Part shown: positions 9,073 through 16,952 of the stretch, piece by piece
Numbering within the stretch: the stretch's first letter is position 1
Layout of the letters: each line of letters opens with the position of its first letter
NCBI RefSeq assembly: GCF_001995215.1
Contig: NZ_MUXN01000023.1
Coordinates: forward strand, 104,748-168,747
Length of the DNA: 64,000 nt
Direction: 5' to 3'
Source of the DNA: Amycolatopsis azurea DSM 43854
GTDB lineage: Bacteria; Actinomycetota; Actinomycetes; Mycobacteriales; Pseudonocardiaceae
Program-made: the position numbers and the translations under genes
The notes under the pieces: generated by a model
What the model was told of the DNA's origin: nothing
What the model saw: only the letters and a program-made list of their open reading frames with translations
Database searches by the model: none

Positions 9073-9369
9073 GTGGAGTCTCTGTGGACGACGCTCGGTG
9101 TCGTGGCCGTTGTGCTGATCGTCGTCTTCGTGCTGATCGCCCTGTTCCTCGGGATCAAGCTGGTTCGGAAACACCGTCAGGTCCATCGGCCGGACACCCC
9201 GGTGCCGACCAAGGTCGCCTACTGGCTTTCCCTGATCTACACGGTGTTCCCGTTCGATCTCTTGCCCGACCCGGTCTACTTCGACGACATCGTGGTCCTG
9301 ACCGGTGGACTGATCTACGTCAGCAGGTCCCTCACCAAGAAGACGCGCGACGACCGCCAACTGGACTGA
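9073..9369 (+). CDS. DUF1232 (YkvA-like) small membrane protein
   Basis: 98 residues. One N-terminal membrane helix (about residues 8-30) is followed by the DUF1232 core VPTKVAYWLSLIYTVFPFDLLPD and a second hydrophobic stretch DDIVVLTGGLIYVSR. The family is widespread, membrane-associated and of unknown function. GTG 9073 follows GAGGGG. A single gene, convergent with the MerR gene. Confidence 0.8.
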   Translation: MESLWTTLGVVAVVLIVVFVLIALFLGIKLVRKHRQVHRPDTPVPTKVAYWLSLIYTVFPFDLLPDPVYFDDIVVLTGGLIYVSRSLTKKTRDDRQLD

Positions 9370-9519
9370 AGCTCGGCGCGTTCGATCCGTCGCATGATCC
9401 AGCTTCTGGCACGAACCGCTCGCGGAGGGCGACGTGGCTCGGCCGCGACGGCAGCGCGGGTCCCCTCTGGGCTGATGGCCGACAGCGCCACAGTGCCGGA
9501 CCACCGCGTCGCGTCGGAC

Positions 9520-9897
9520 TCAGCTCGGCGTCGACGGCGCCGCGGAGATCACCGTGTCCAAGGCCCGGCGGGACGTGGTGAGGTCCTCGATGGCCTGGTC
9601 GAGCCGGTCGCGTTCCCGTCGCAGCTGCGCGATGAGGTCCGGGCAGGTCGGCACCAGCCGCTCACCGTCATCACGGATGCACGGCAACACCGAGGAGATC
9701 GTCGCGGTGGACAACCCGGCGGCCAGCAGGCCACGGATCCGGCGTACCACGGCAACGTCGGAGGACGGGTACTCCCGGTATCCACTCGGTCGGCGTTGCG
9801 GGCGGAGCAGCCCCTGCTCTTCGTAGTAGCGCAACAGCCGATGGCTCACGCCGCTGCGCCGGGACAGCTCGCCGATCCTGATCGTCCGCACCGACAC
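9520..9897 (-). CDS. MerR-family transcriptional regulator
   Basis: About 125 residues. The N-terminal winged HTH is classical (IRIGELSRRSGVSHRLLRYYEEQGLL, then RPSGYREY) and is followed by a long dimerisation helix (DLIAQLRRERDRLDQAIEDL). The C-terminus is short, without metal-binding cysteines of the MerR/CueR type, so a multidrug-type or small-ligand sensor is more likely. GTG 9897 has GGGAG five bases upstream; GTG 9912 is also in frame. It is divergent from an MFS exporter, and a MerR-type promoter with a long spacer lies between them, so it probably activates that exporter. Confidence 0.87.
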   Translation of the reverse strand: MSVRTIRIGELSRRSGVSHRLLRYYEEQGLLRPQRRPSGYREYPSSDVAVVRRIRGLLAAGLSTATISSVLPCIRDDGERLVPTCPDLIAQLRRERDRLDQAIEDLTTSRRALDTVISAAPSTPS

Positions 9898-9918
9898 TGC
9901 GACTCCCGCCACACCAGA

Positions 9919-9949
9919 TTGACTCTCACATCCGTGTGAGACTTTACGG
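9919..9949 (+). promoter_or_regulatory. MerR-type promoter and operator of the MFS gene
   Basis: TTGACT (9919-9924) and TTACGG (9944-9949) are separated by 19 bp. The spacer carries the dyad TCTCACA-TCCG-TGTGAGA (9924-9941). Over-long spacers containing a dyad are the hallmark of MerR-activated promoters. The predicted start falls at about 9956-9958, on the ATG of the MFS gene, so the mRNA would be leaderless. Confidence 0.7.
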
Positions 9950-9957
9950 TCCGCCGT

Positions 9958-11163
9958 ATGACACCCGCAACGGCCGCACCCCGCACTCCGGCATCAACCG
10001 CGACGAGACGGGCCATTCCGATCATCGCCGGATTCCTCTTGTGCATCTTCGCGATCGGCACGGCCGAACTACTGGTGAGCGGCCTGCTGCCGCAGATCGC
10101 GGCCGGCGTGCAGGTGTCCGTCGCCAGCACCGGTCAACTCGTCACCGCGTATGCCCTCGGCGTGGTGATCGGTGGCCCGCTGATCACCGTGCTCACCGCG
10201 CGGATGCCCCGCAAAGGTCTGGTTCTCAGCCTGATCGCGCTGTTCATCGCCGGGAGCCTGCTCAGCGCGGCGGCCACCTCCTACGGCCTGCTGGTGGCCA
10301 GCCGCGTGCTGGCCGCGCTGGCCCAGGGCACTCTGTTCGCCATCTCCATGGTGGTGGTCACGACCGTCGTGCCGCCCGACCGGGCCGGGCGCGCGATCGC
10401 CATCGTGGTCTCCGGGCTCACCGTCGCGACCGTGCTCGGGGTTCCCCTCGGGGCGCTGCTCGGCCAGGCCTTCGGCTGGAGAATGCCGTTCCTGGCCATC
10501 GCGGTCATCGCCGCCGCGGGCGGCGCGGTCCTGGCCGTGGCGCTGCCTCGCACACCAGCGCCGACCACCGGCGCCCGGTCCGAGATTCAGGTCTTGCTGC
10601 GTCGCCCGGTGCTGCTGGCCATCACCACCACCGCCATCGGCTTCGCCGGGGTCGGTGTCGTCCTGACCTACCTCATGCCTCTGTTGACTCAGGTCAGTGG
10701 CTTCTCCGCGGGTATGGCATCCGCTCTGCTGCTCGCCTACGGCGCCGGCAGCCTGCTGGGCAACCTGGCCGCCGGCCGGCTCACCGATGTCTCACCGACC
10801 ATGACGGCGCGGATCGTGTTCCTCGGCCTGACGGTGATCCTCGCCGTCCTGCCGTTCGCCGCCCCCTCGCAGCCGGCCACCGTCGTCGCCGTGCTCGCCT
10901 TCGGCTTGCTGGCCACCGCCACCATCGCTCCGTTACAGGGCCTGATCCTTCGGCACGCCGCGGACGCGCCCACCCTGTCGATCGCGGTCAACGTCAGCGG
11001 GTTCAACCTCGCCAACGCACTCGGCGCCGCACTCGGCGGAGGGATCGTCGCCGCGGGCGCGGTGCGCTGGACCGGCCTGGCCGGAGCCATCCTCGCTCTG
11101 GCCGGTCTGGGCCTGTCCTGCCTGGCCACATCACGCACGACGACCGCCTCGCAGGAGGTATGA
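9958..11163 (+). CDS. MFS transporter, drug-efflux type
   Basis: 401 residues with twelve predicted membrane helices. The loop 2-3 motif appears as GPLITVLTARMPRKG and the antiporter-type motif C region as GVPLGALLGQAFGWR. These features place it with DHA1-type proton-driven exporters (chloramphenicol/arabinose-efflux relatives). It sits in the inner membrane. The ATG at 9958 lies directly at the predicted transcription start of a MerR-type promoter, with the regulator gene divergent. Substrate unknown. Confidence 0.88.
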   Translation: MTPATAAPRTPASTATRRAIPIIAGFLLCIFAIGTAELLVSGLLPQIAAGVQVSVASTGQLVTAYALGVVIGGPLITVLTARMPRKGLVLSLIALFIAGSLLSAAATSYGLLVASRVLAALAQGTLFAISMVVVTTVVPPDRAGRAIAIVVSGLTVATVLGVPLGALLGQAFGWRMPFLAIAVIAAAGGAVLAVALPRTPAPTTGARSEIQVLLRRPVLLAITTTAIGFAGVGVVLTYLMPLLTQVSGFSAGMASALLLAYGAGSLLGNLAAGRLTDVSPTMTARIVFLGLTVILAVLPFAAPSQPATVVAVLAFGLLATATIAPLQGLILRHAADAPTLSIAVNVSGFNLANALGAALGGGIVAAGAVRWTGLAGAILALAGLGLSCLATSRTTTASQEV

Positions 11164-11253
11164 CGCGCGCTGTCCAACTCGACCGGCCCAGCCGCTTCGC
11201 GGCCGACTGGAAACCCATCGGTACCCCGCTCCGTATCGGTCGACGGCTGGGTG

Positions 11254-12072
11254 TCAGACCAGGAGGCGGGCCTTCAGCGCGTCGATGGTCGCGGTGTCGA
11301 GGCGGAGTCCTTGGCGTGCGTAGGCGTCCATGGACCCGTAGAGATGGTTGACCTCGTCGAAGGCCGCGCGAAGCCAGCTCAGCTCGACGGCCTTGGGGTC
11401 GCCCAGCTTGTCGTTGCTGAGCATGAAGTCGGCCTCGACGGCCGCACGCGGCACACCGAGCAGGCTCAGCAGGATCGCCGTTCCCCAGCCGGTGCGGTCC
11501 TTGCCGGCCGAACAGTGGAACACGGTGGCGCCGGAACCGTTGGTCGCGATGGCACGCAGGAGGTCGCCGAACGCGTAATCCGCGCCCACGAAGTCGACCA
11601 TGAACGGGTAGCCGATCGACTGGCCGAGGTTGTCGGATCCGTTGAGCAACCCGGCCGCGATGGCCTTCACCAGGGTGACGGCGGCATTGTCGTGGAACCG
11701 CAGCCCGTGTTCGAGCGAGACCACGTCGGCCACCTGGTAGCGGGCGCCCGGTGGCACTCGGTCGGACTCGTCGTGGCGCTCCTTCACGTTGCGCAGATCG
11801 ACATCCAGCGAGACGTTCATCGCGGTGAGCCGCTGGAGATCCGTGTCGGTGAGCCGGGAAAGCTTGTTGGACCGGAAGACCACGCCGGTACGAACCGTGC
11901 GGCCGTCGGTCGTGGTGTACCCGCCGACATCGCGGAAGTTCCTGGCACCCTCCAGGCTCACCGCGCCGGCGACGACGCCTGGGGCTTCGATGGTCGCCCA
12001 CGCCGGCACGTTCGCCCCGCTGACGACCACGGTCACCGCAGTGACTGCCACGAACAGCTTTCTCACACGCAT
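11254..12072 (-). CDS. Secreted tyrosine/serine protein phosphatase (PTP superfamily)
   Basis: 272 residues. The N-terminus is a Sec signal peptide (MRVRKLF, hydrophobic core, cleavage near VPAWA). The active-site loop is HCSAGKDRTG, the CX5R motif of the MptpB/IphP-like family, and NFRDVGGY with TGVVFRSNKL are family marks. It would dephosphorylate proteins or phospholipids outside the cell. ATG 12072 has GGAGG about seven bases upstream and gives the signal peptide a normal length; the frame opens 16 codons earlier without a ribosome site. Monocistronic as far as can be seen. Confidence 0.88.
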   Translation of the reverse strand: MRVRKLFVAVTAVTVVVSGANVPAWATIEAPGVVAGAVSLEGARNFRDVGGYTTTDGRTVRTGVVFRSNKLSRLTDTDLQRLTAMNVSLDVDLRNVKERHDESDRVPPGARYQVADVVSLEHGLRFHDNAAVTLVKAIAAGLLNGSDNLGQSIGYPFMVDFVGADYAFGDLLRAIATNGSGATVFHCSAGKDRTGWGTAILLSLLGVPRAAVEADFMLSNDKLGDPKAVELSWLRAAFDEVNHLYGSMDAYARQGLRLDTATIDALKARLLV

Positions 12073-12362
12073 GTCGCTCCCTCCGACAACATCCGGACCG
12101 AACGCGAACGATTCCCGCATACGCCGGGGAGGACAACCGCAACCGACGAAGGATTCGCGGGGAGTTCAACGAGCGGACACCCGGTCCGCCGGACAGGCCC
12201 ACTGGATCCGCGACGTTTCGGCACCGATCATGCTCGCCGACCTCGTCGCCGCAAGCCGCCACCGGCACGTCGTCACCGAAACCGTGCGGCGATCCGGACC
12301 GCTCGCACCAGCAGCGCATGAATACTAAGGTTCTCGCTCCAGCCGTCGCTTCACTATTGTCT

Positions 12363-12593
12363 TTATTTGTTCAAACCATTCCAGGTAGCCGACTCATACT
12401 GCGCCTCGTACTCATCCAGCCAAAGCTTACGGGCCAGCTCCTCCGTCAAGCTACTCCCCTTAAGCTCATCTAACTCCAGGAGCACTTGATTCGAGACCTC
12501 GAATGCTTCGTCCTTTACGAAAGTACTTACAACTTCCGCCGCATTCTCCCCATGCAGATCATGGTCTTGATGGAAGTACGCGGAAGCCAGACG
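12363..12593 (-). pseudogene. 5'-truncated contact-dependent-inhibition immunity (CdiI-like) gene
   Basis: In the minus frame ending TAA 12363-12365 there are 76 codons reading LASAYFHQDHDLHGENAAEVV, with an acidic/leucine-rich middle and EELARKLWLDEYEAQYES near the end. The Y-F-H-Q-D-x-D-L-x-G-x-x-x-E-V-V pattern is typical of CdiI-type immunity proteins. There is no start codon: the frame runs straight into the TGA of the neighbouring VOC gene (12594-12596), with which it is in frame. Bases 12361-12540 are 50% G+C by my count, against about 70% around, indicating foreign origin. No CdiA/toxin gene is present. Confidence 0.6.
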
Positions 12594-12977
12594 TCACCGG
12601 GCGGCGGGCTGGAACAGCTCGACCGGATTGCCCGCCGGGTCGTCGAAAACGATCTGGCGGCCACCGGGTCCGGTGACGACGTCGCTGCGGAACCCGACAC
12701 CCGCGGCGCGCAGCCGGGCGACTTCGGCGTCGATGTCGTCGACGATGAGGTGGATGCGATTCCAGCCGCCCGGAGCCGGTTTCGTGCCGTCCGGCATCGG
12801 ACGGCCTGCCGAACTGGCCGGGCCGCTGAGGAGCAGCCGGAGATTCCCGCGCACCACGTCGGCGAACGCCGGAAGCGCGCTGGTGCGCACGGCGAAGTCC
12901 AGGTGCCCGGTGTAGAACTCGACGGCGGCTTCGACGTCGTCGACCAGGTAACGCACGCTCACCAGTTCCGAGGTCAT
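12594..12977 (-). CDS. VOC (glyoxalase/dioxygenase-fold) protein
   Basis: 127 residues made of two beta-alpha-beta-beta-beta repeats: SVRYLVDDVEAAVEFYTGHL at the start and HLIVDDIDAEVARLRAAGV in the second half, ending FDDPAGNPVELFQP with the usual metal-ligand Glu. ATGA overlap (12974-12977) with the ArsR-ArsC fusion gene shows translational coupling. Organoarsenical lyase ArsI is also a VOC protein in ars operons, but this protein has no cysteine at all, so ArsI activity is not supported. Confidence 0.85.
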   Translation of the reverse strand: MTSELVSVRYLVDDVEAAVEFYTGHLDFAVRTSALPAFADVVRGNLRLLLSGPASSAGRPMPDGTKPAPGGWNRIHLIVDDIDAEVARLRAAGVGFRSDVVTGPGGRQIVFDDPAGNPVELFQPAAR

Positions 12978-13744
12978 GCTCTTTTCACCTCATCGATTCG
13001 GGCGGTCAGGAACCCGATCCGGCGGTCCAGTTCGTCGGCGAGGCGACGGAACGCCGGATAGGCTCCGCCCGCGTCATCGGTCTCCTCTGCCGGATCAGGC
13101 AGGCTCCAGTGGACGACGCGCGGGTGCCCGGGAAACTCCGGACAGACCTCGCGGACACGGTCACACAAGCTGATCACCCAATGGAATCGCCGATGCCGAA
13201 GACCGTCCACATGGGATGGTTCGTGCTCCAGTGCGATACCGCGCTCGGCGAGGGCGCGCACCGCGCCGGGATGCACCGGCTTCGGATGACTGCCCGCGCT
13301 GAACACCTCGACCGTCGAACCGGCCCGGTGCCGCAGCAGCGCCTCGGCCATCGGCGACCGGCCACTGTTCCCGGTGCACACGAACAACACCTTGATCCGG
13401 GACGCGGCTCTCGTCGCATTCGCGGAGCTCGACGCGAGAGCGGGATGCAGCGAACCCCCCGCCTCGGCGAGCGCGCCCGCACACCGCCCCAGATCGAGGT
13501 GGTAGTAGGTGTCACGACCGTCGAAACTGCTCCGCCGCGCCGTGACCAGCTCCGCCACCCGCAGCTTGCGCAAGTGATAGGACACCAGGTTCTGCGGCTG
13601 CCCCAGCGTCTCCACCAGCTCCCGCACGCGGCGGTCGCCGTGCGACAACTCGCACAGCAGCCGCCAGCGCAGCGGATCACTTGCCAGCCGTACGAACGGC
13701 GGCGGTTCGAGCGTCTCGACGTTCGCCACGCACCGAAGGTACAT
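12974..13744 (-). CDS. ArsR-type repressor fused to arsenate reductase-like phosphatase
   Basis: 256 residues. Residues about 10-95 are an ArsR winged helix (LASDPLRWRLLCEL, QNLVSYHLRKLRVAELV, then R-S-S-F-D-G-R-D-T-Y-Y). Residues about 115-250 are a low-molecular-weight-phosphatase fold with the CX5R loop VCTGNSGRSPMAEALL, the ArsC type. The fusion combines sensing and reduction of arsenate or another oxyanion. ATG 13744 overlaps an ArsR operator and lies close behind a -10-like GATATA, so translation may be near-leaderless; GTG 13729 is an alternative. It is the first gene of a two-gene operon with the VOC gene. No arsenite pump is present in the window. Confidence 0.85.
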   Translation of the reverse strand: MYLRCVANVETLEPPPFVRLASDPLRWRLLCELSHGDRRVRELVETLGQPQNLVSYHLRKLRVAELVTARRSSFDGRDTYYHLDLGRCAGALAEAGGSLHPALASSSANATRAASRIKVLFVCTGNSGRSPMAEALLRHRAGSTVEVFSAGSHPKPVHPGAVRALAERGIALEHEPSHVDGLRHRRFHWVISLCDRVREVCPEFPGHPRVVHWSLPDPAEETDDAGGAYPAFRRLADELDRRIGFLTARIDEVKRA

Positions 13745-13758
13745 CAATCCAGGTTGAT
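13743..13758 (-). promoter_or_regulatory. ArsR-family operator
   Basis: ATCAA-TCCAGG-TTGAT, a perfect 5-bp dyad with a 6-bp spacer, is the arrangement of actinobacterial ArsR/SmtB boxes. It overlaps the predicted transcription start and the ATG of the ArsR-ArsC fusion, as expected for autorepression. Confidence 0.75.
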
Positions 13759-13958
13759 ATATCCAGACCTCGGCGGACGAGAACCTCGAGAAACGGCAAG
13801 GCGGATGCGTCGGGTCGGGCTTGGAACCGAACGGGACCACTCCGCCGAACAACCAGCCGTAAAGAGGAGCTCCTTGACCAAGAGCCATCACTACCTCGCC
13901 ACGGTGCGCTGGACCGGCGTCACCGGCCGACCGCGAACGTGCCCTCGCGGTCCCCGGA

Positions 13959-14951
13959 CTACCCGGTTCTCGCCGATCTCGGCGGACGCACTTCGCCGGG
14001 AGGAATACGGGCTCCGAGCGCCCTCACGGGTACCGGATATGCGCCTCGCCTCAACGGACCGTTCTCGAAGAGGACGACCATCGAGAGGTCCGTGCCACCG
14101 ACCCAGGCTTCGAGCAGGCGCTGTCCCTCTTTGTGCCCGGCACGATAGGTCGACTCGACAGTGCGCAGTTCGATCACACTGCCGTCCTGGAATTCGACGG
14201 TGATCACGGCGGGTTCGAACGGGCCGCCGTCCGGCCTCCGCACGTCGACCGACTTCGTCGCATGCCAGCCCGTTCTCCGCACCGCCCGATACCGTCTGCC
14301 CCACCCCCTCATCGCCGCCAAGCTCATCGGGACCGCGAACACGGACACCAGCACGGCGAGCATGTGCGCCGCCGCCGCGAAACCGGTGAAGGCACCGGCG
14401 CCCGTGGCGATGCTCGTGGCCGCCACCAGGAAGGCAAGCGCCCAGAACGCGGCGGAGAATCCCGCGTTACGGCTCAAGGCACGCAGCCGCATGGTCGCCG
14501 CCTCGACCGCCGTCCCCTGGGCCTCGCTCAGCCAGGTGGTCACCTCGGCCCGCCGGACCTGATTTCCTCGCCGTACGGCCGCGAGCACGGCGACCACGCC
14601 CAGCACGGCCGACACCGACATCATCGTCAGGTCGACCACGAACTCGGTCCCGCCCACCCACGACCGGCCGGACCGGTTCAGGCCACCCCAGAGCATCGCG
14701 CCGAAGACCAGGAAACCCACGGCGCCACCCACCGCCGCGCAGATCAGCTGAAAGCGCCGCCACATCGCCCCATCCATCGTGTGGGGACCTGCGACAGCGC
14801 TGTGAGGGGACGCCTCCGACGCAACCCCGCCTACCCGGGTACCCACGATCGGGGAACGATCACGGCTGCCACCTTCCGGGACTGTCTTCCGTTCCTGCGC
14901 GGCCCGTCGTTGCCGGCGGTTCAACGGCCTGCCCACCCGCTCCTCGGTCAT
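13959..14951 (-). CDS. Membrane protein of unknown function, four helices
   Basis: 330 residues; no family recognised. A basic N-terminus (LNRRQRRAAQERK) of about 60 residues precedes four hydrophobic segments: around FQLICAAVGGAVGFLVFG, DLTMMSVSAVLGVVAVLAA, AAFWALAFLVAATSIATG and HMLAVLVSVFAVPMSLA. A soluble beta-rich C-terminus of about 110 residues follows. The start at ATG 14951 has no clear ribosome site; an internal ATG (MDGAMWRRF), 58 codons in, would begin right before the first helix. It stands alone between the ars-like pair and the iron-uptake operon. Confidence 0.6.
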   Translation of the reverse strand: MTEERVGRPLNRRQRRAAQERKTVPEGGSRDRSPIVGTRVGGVASEASPHSAVAGPHTMDGAMWRRFQLICAAVGGAVGFLVFGAMLWGGLNRSGRSWVGGTEFVVDLTMMSVSAVLGVVAVLAAVRRGNQVRRAEVTTWLSEAQGTAVEAATMRLRALSRNAGFSAAFWALAFLVAATSIATGAGAFTGFAAAAHMLAVLVSVFAVPMSLAAMRGWGRRYRAVRRTGWHATKSVDVRRPDGGPFEPAVITVEFQDGSVIELRTVESTYRAGHKEGQRLLEAWVGGTDLSMVVLFENGPLRRGAYPVPVRALGARIPPGEVRPPRSARTG

Positions 14952-15111
14952 ACCAGGTACACGCCCGATCCCGGCCGAAGGTTGTCACGCAAGGCAATCG
15001 GGTGTTGGTGCACTTTTGCTGACCGCGGCTCACCTCTACGCGGCGGATTTGCGTGGTGCCGACCTCCGAGAACCTGCCGGCGACCGGCCACGCCGGCGGG
15101 CCCCTGCGAGT

Positions 15112-15906
15112 TCAGTCCACGATTCGTGAGGTTTCCGGGACTGACGTGGCCGCGGTGACGAAATGCGGGCGGCCGGTGATCGGGTGCGGGACGATCACAC
15201 TGCGCACCCCGAACACCTCGGCCACCCGATCGGGTTCCAGCACCTCCGCAGGAGATCCGGCGGAAAGCACCCGGCCCGCTCGAAGCAGCACCAGGCGATC
15301 GCAGTAGGTCGTCGCGTGATCGAGATCGTGCAGGGCCACCACGGTGGTCAATCCGAGTTCGCGCACGAGATCGAGCAGGCCGAGCTGCGCGCCGATATCG
15401 AGGTGGTTGGTCGGTTCGTCCAGCAGCAGTACCGGGGTCTTCTGCGCCAGCGCCCGCGCCACCAGGACACGTTGCCGTTCCCCGCCGGAAAGCCGGGTGA
15501 AGACCCGCCGGGCGGCCCAGGTCATCCCCACCCGGCCGAGCGCGTCCCGCACGATGTCGCGATCACCGGCGTCGTCCCGTTCCAGGATGCCTTTGTGCGG
15601 GGTCCGTCCCATGAGGACGGTCTCCTCGACCGAGAACCCGTTGTCGAGATCGTGGTCCTGGACGACGACCGCCGCCCGTCGACCGGCCTCGCGCGCGGTG
15701 CCCCGCCAGACGTCGGACTCTCCGATGTGGACGGATCCGCGGACCGGTTTCAACGCGCGGTAGACGCAGCGCAACAACGTGCTCTTCCCGGACCCGTTGG
15801 GACCGATGAGCCCGGTCACGGTACCGGATTCGACGTCCACGTCCACGTCGCCGAGGATCGGGAGGTCGTCGATCACCACGGACACGTCCCGTATCTGGAT
15901 CTTCAC
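15112..15906 (-). CDS. Iron-siderophore/heme-type ABC transporter ATPase
   Basis: 264 residues, FepC/FhuC class. Walker A is GPNGSGKST, the signature is LSGGERQRVLVARAL, Walker B is VLLLDEPTNHLD and the H-loop is VVALHDLDHA. It energises import through the FecCD-type permease encoded upstream. GTG 15906 overlaps the permease stop (GTGA at 15903-15906), and GGAGGA lies about ten bases upstream. The frame is open much further upstream, but that part is the shadow of the permease gene. Confidence 0.92.
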   Translation of the reverse strand: MKIQIRDVSVVIDDLPILGDVDVDVESGTVTGLIGPNGSGKSTLLRCVYRALKPVRGSVHIGESDVWRGTAREAGRRAAVVVQDHDLDNGFSVEETVLMGRTPHKGILERDDAGDRDIVRDALGRVGMTWAARRVFTRLSGGERQRVLVARALAQKTPVLLLDEPTNHLDIGAQLGLLDLVRELGLTTVVALHDLDHATTYCDRLVLLRAGRVLSAGSPAEVLEPDRVAEVFGVRSVIVPHPITGRPHFVTAATSVPETSRIVD

Positions 15907-16952
15907 CGCGGCGCTCTCCTCCGGCCGCGCAGCAACATCAGGAAGAACGGCGCGCCGAGCGCCGCGGTGAAGATGCCGATCGGCATCTCGTTCGGTCTGT
16001 TCACCGTGCGGGTGGCGAGGTCGACCAGTACCAGGAACACCGCACCGCCCAGCAGGGACACCGGGATCACCTTGCGATGGTCCGGACCTACGACCAGCCG
16101 CACCGCGTGCGGGACCACCAGACCGACGAAGCCGATCCCGCCGGCGACGCTCACCACGGTAGCCGTGAGCAGGGAAGCCGCCACGAGCAGCAGGACGCGC
16201 AGGCGGTTGACGTCGACCCCCAGCCCGGCCGCGGTGTCCTCGCCTGTCGCGAGCGCGTTCATCATCCGGCCCCGGCTCATCAGCCACAGTCCGGTGACCG
16301 CGGTCGCGGCCGCCGGGATCGCGAGGTCGGCCCACGAGGCTCCGGCGACCGAGCCGAGCAACCAGAACATGACGCCGCGCAGCTCCGACGGATCGACCAG
16401 CAGCTGCATCAAGCCGGTGCCCGCCATGCCGAGATAGGCGACGGCGACCCCGGCCAGGACAAGGCTGGTACCGACGAGCCTGCCCCCGCGTTGCGCCATG
16501 GCGAAGACCACGAACAGACTCACGGAGGAACCCACGAACGCACCGCCCGCGACGCCGATCGCCGCCGCGACCCCGGTCGTCATCACCACGACGGCGCCCA
16601 GCGACGCGCCCGCCGTCACGCCGAAGGTATAGGGATCGGCGAGCGGGTTCCGGACCAAGGTCTGCAAGCACAACCCCGCCAGGCTCAGTCCTGCTCCCGC
16701 CACCGCCGCGAGCAGCACACGCGGCGTACGGAACGTCCACACGATCTGATCGGTCAGCGGATCCAGCCCCGCCGTGTCACCGGTGAGATGCGCCCAAACC
16801 ACGGCGACGACCCGCCCGACCGGGACATCGACGGTGCCGACGCCGACCGAGAAAGCGACCGTCGCCGCCAGCGCGGCGCCGAGCCCGGCGAGCAGAACGG
16901 TGAAACCTTTGCCCTGCACCAGATGCGGGCGCCGCTGGTCAACGCGCGGCAT
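15903..16952 (-). CDS. FecCD-family ABC transporter permease
   Basis: 349 residues with about ten membrane helices and the FecCD hallmarks TFRTPRVLLAAVAGAGLSLAG, RNPLADPYTFGVTAGASLGA and GGIGFVGLVVPHAVR. It forms the homodimeric channel for ferric-siderophore, heme or corrinoid import. Its start overlaps the 3' end of the binding-protein gene by 14 bp, so the three genes are one translationally coupled operon read right to left. Confidence 0.93.
   Translation of the reverse strand: MPRVDQRRPHLVQGKGFTVLLAGLGAALAATVAFSVGVGTVDVPVGRVVAVVWAHLTGDTAGLDPLTDQIVWTFRTPRVLLAAVAGAGLSLAGLCLQTLVRNPLADPYTFGVTAGASLGAVVVMTTGVAAAIGVAGGAFVGSSVSLFVVFAMAQRGGRLVGTSLVLAGVAVAYLGMAGTGLMQLLVDPSELRGVMFWLLGSVAGASWADLAIPAAATAVTGLWLMSRGRMMNALATGEDTAAGLGVDVNRLRVLLLVAASLLTATVVSVAGGIGFVGLVVPHAVRLVVGPDHRKVIPVSLLGGAVFLVLVDLATRTVNRPNEMPIGIFTAALGAPFFLMLLRGRRRAPR

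Noticed and set aside
12594-12977. VOC protein as ArsI organoarsenical lyase
   Set aside because: ArsI needs a cysteine pair for the arsenical; this protein has no cysteine.
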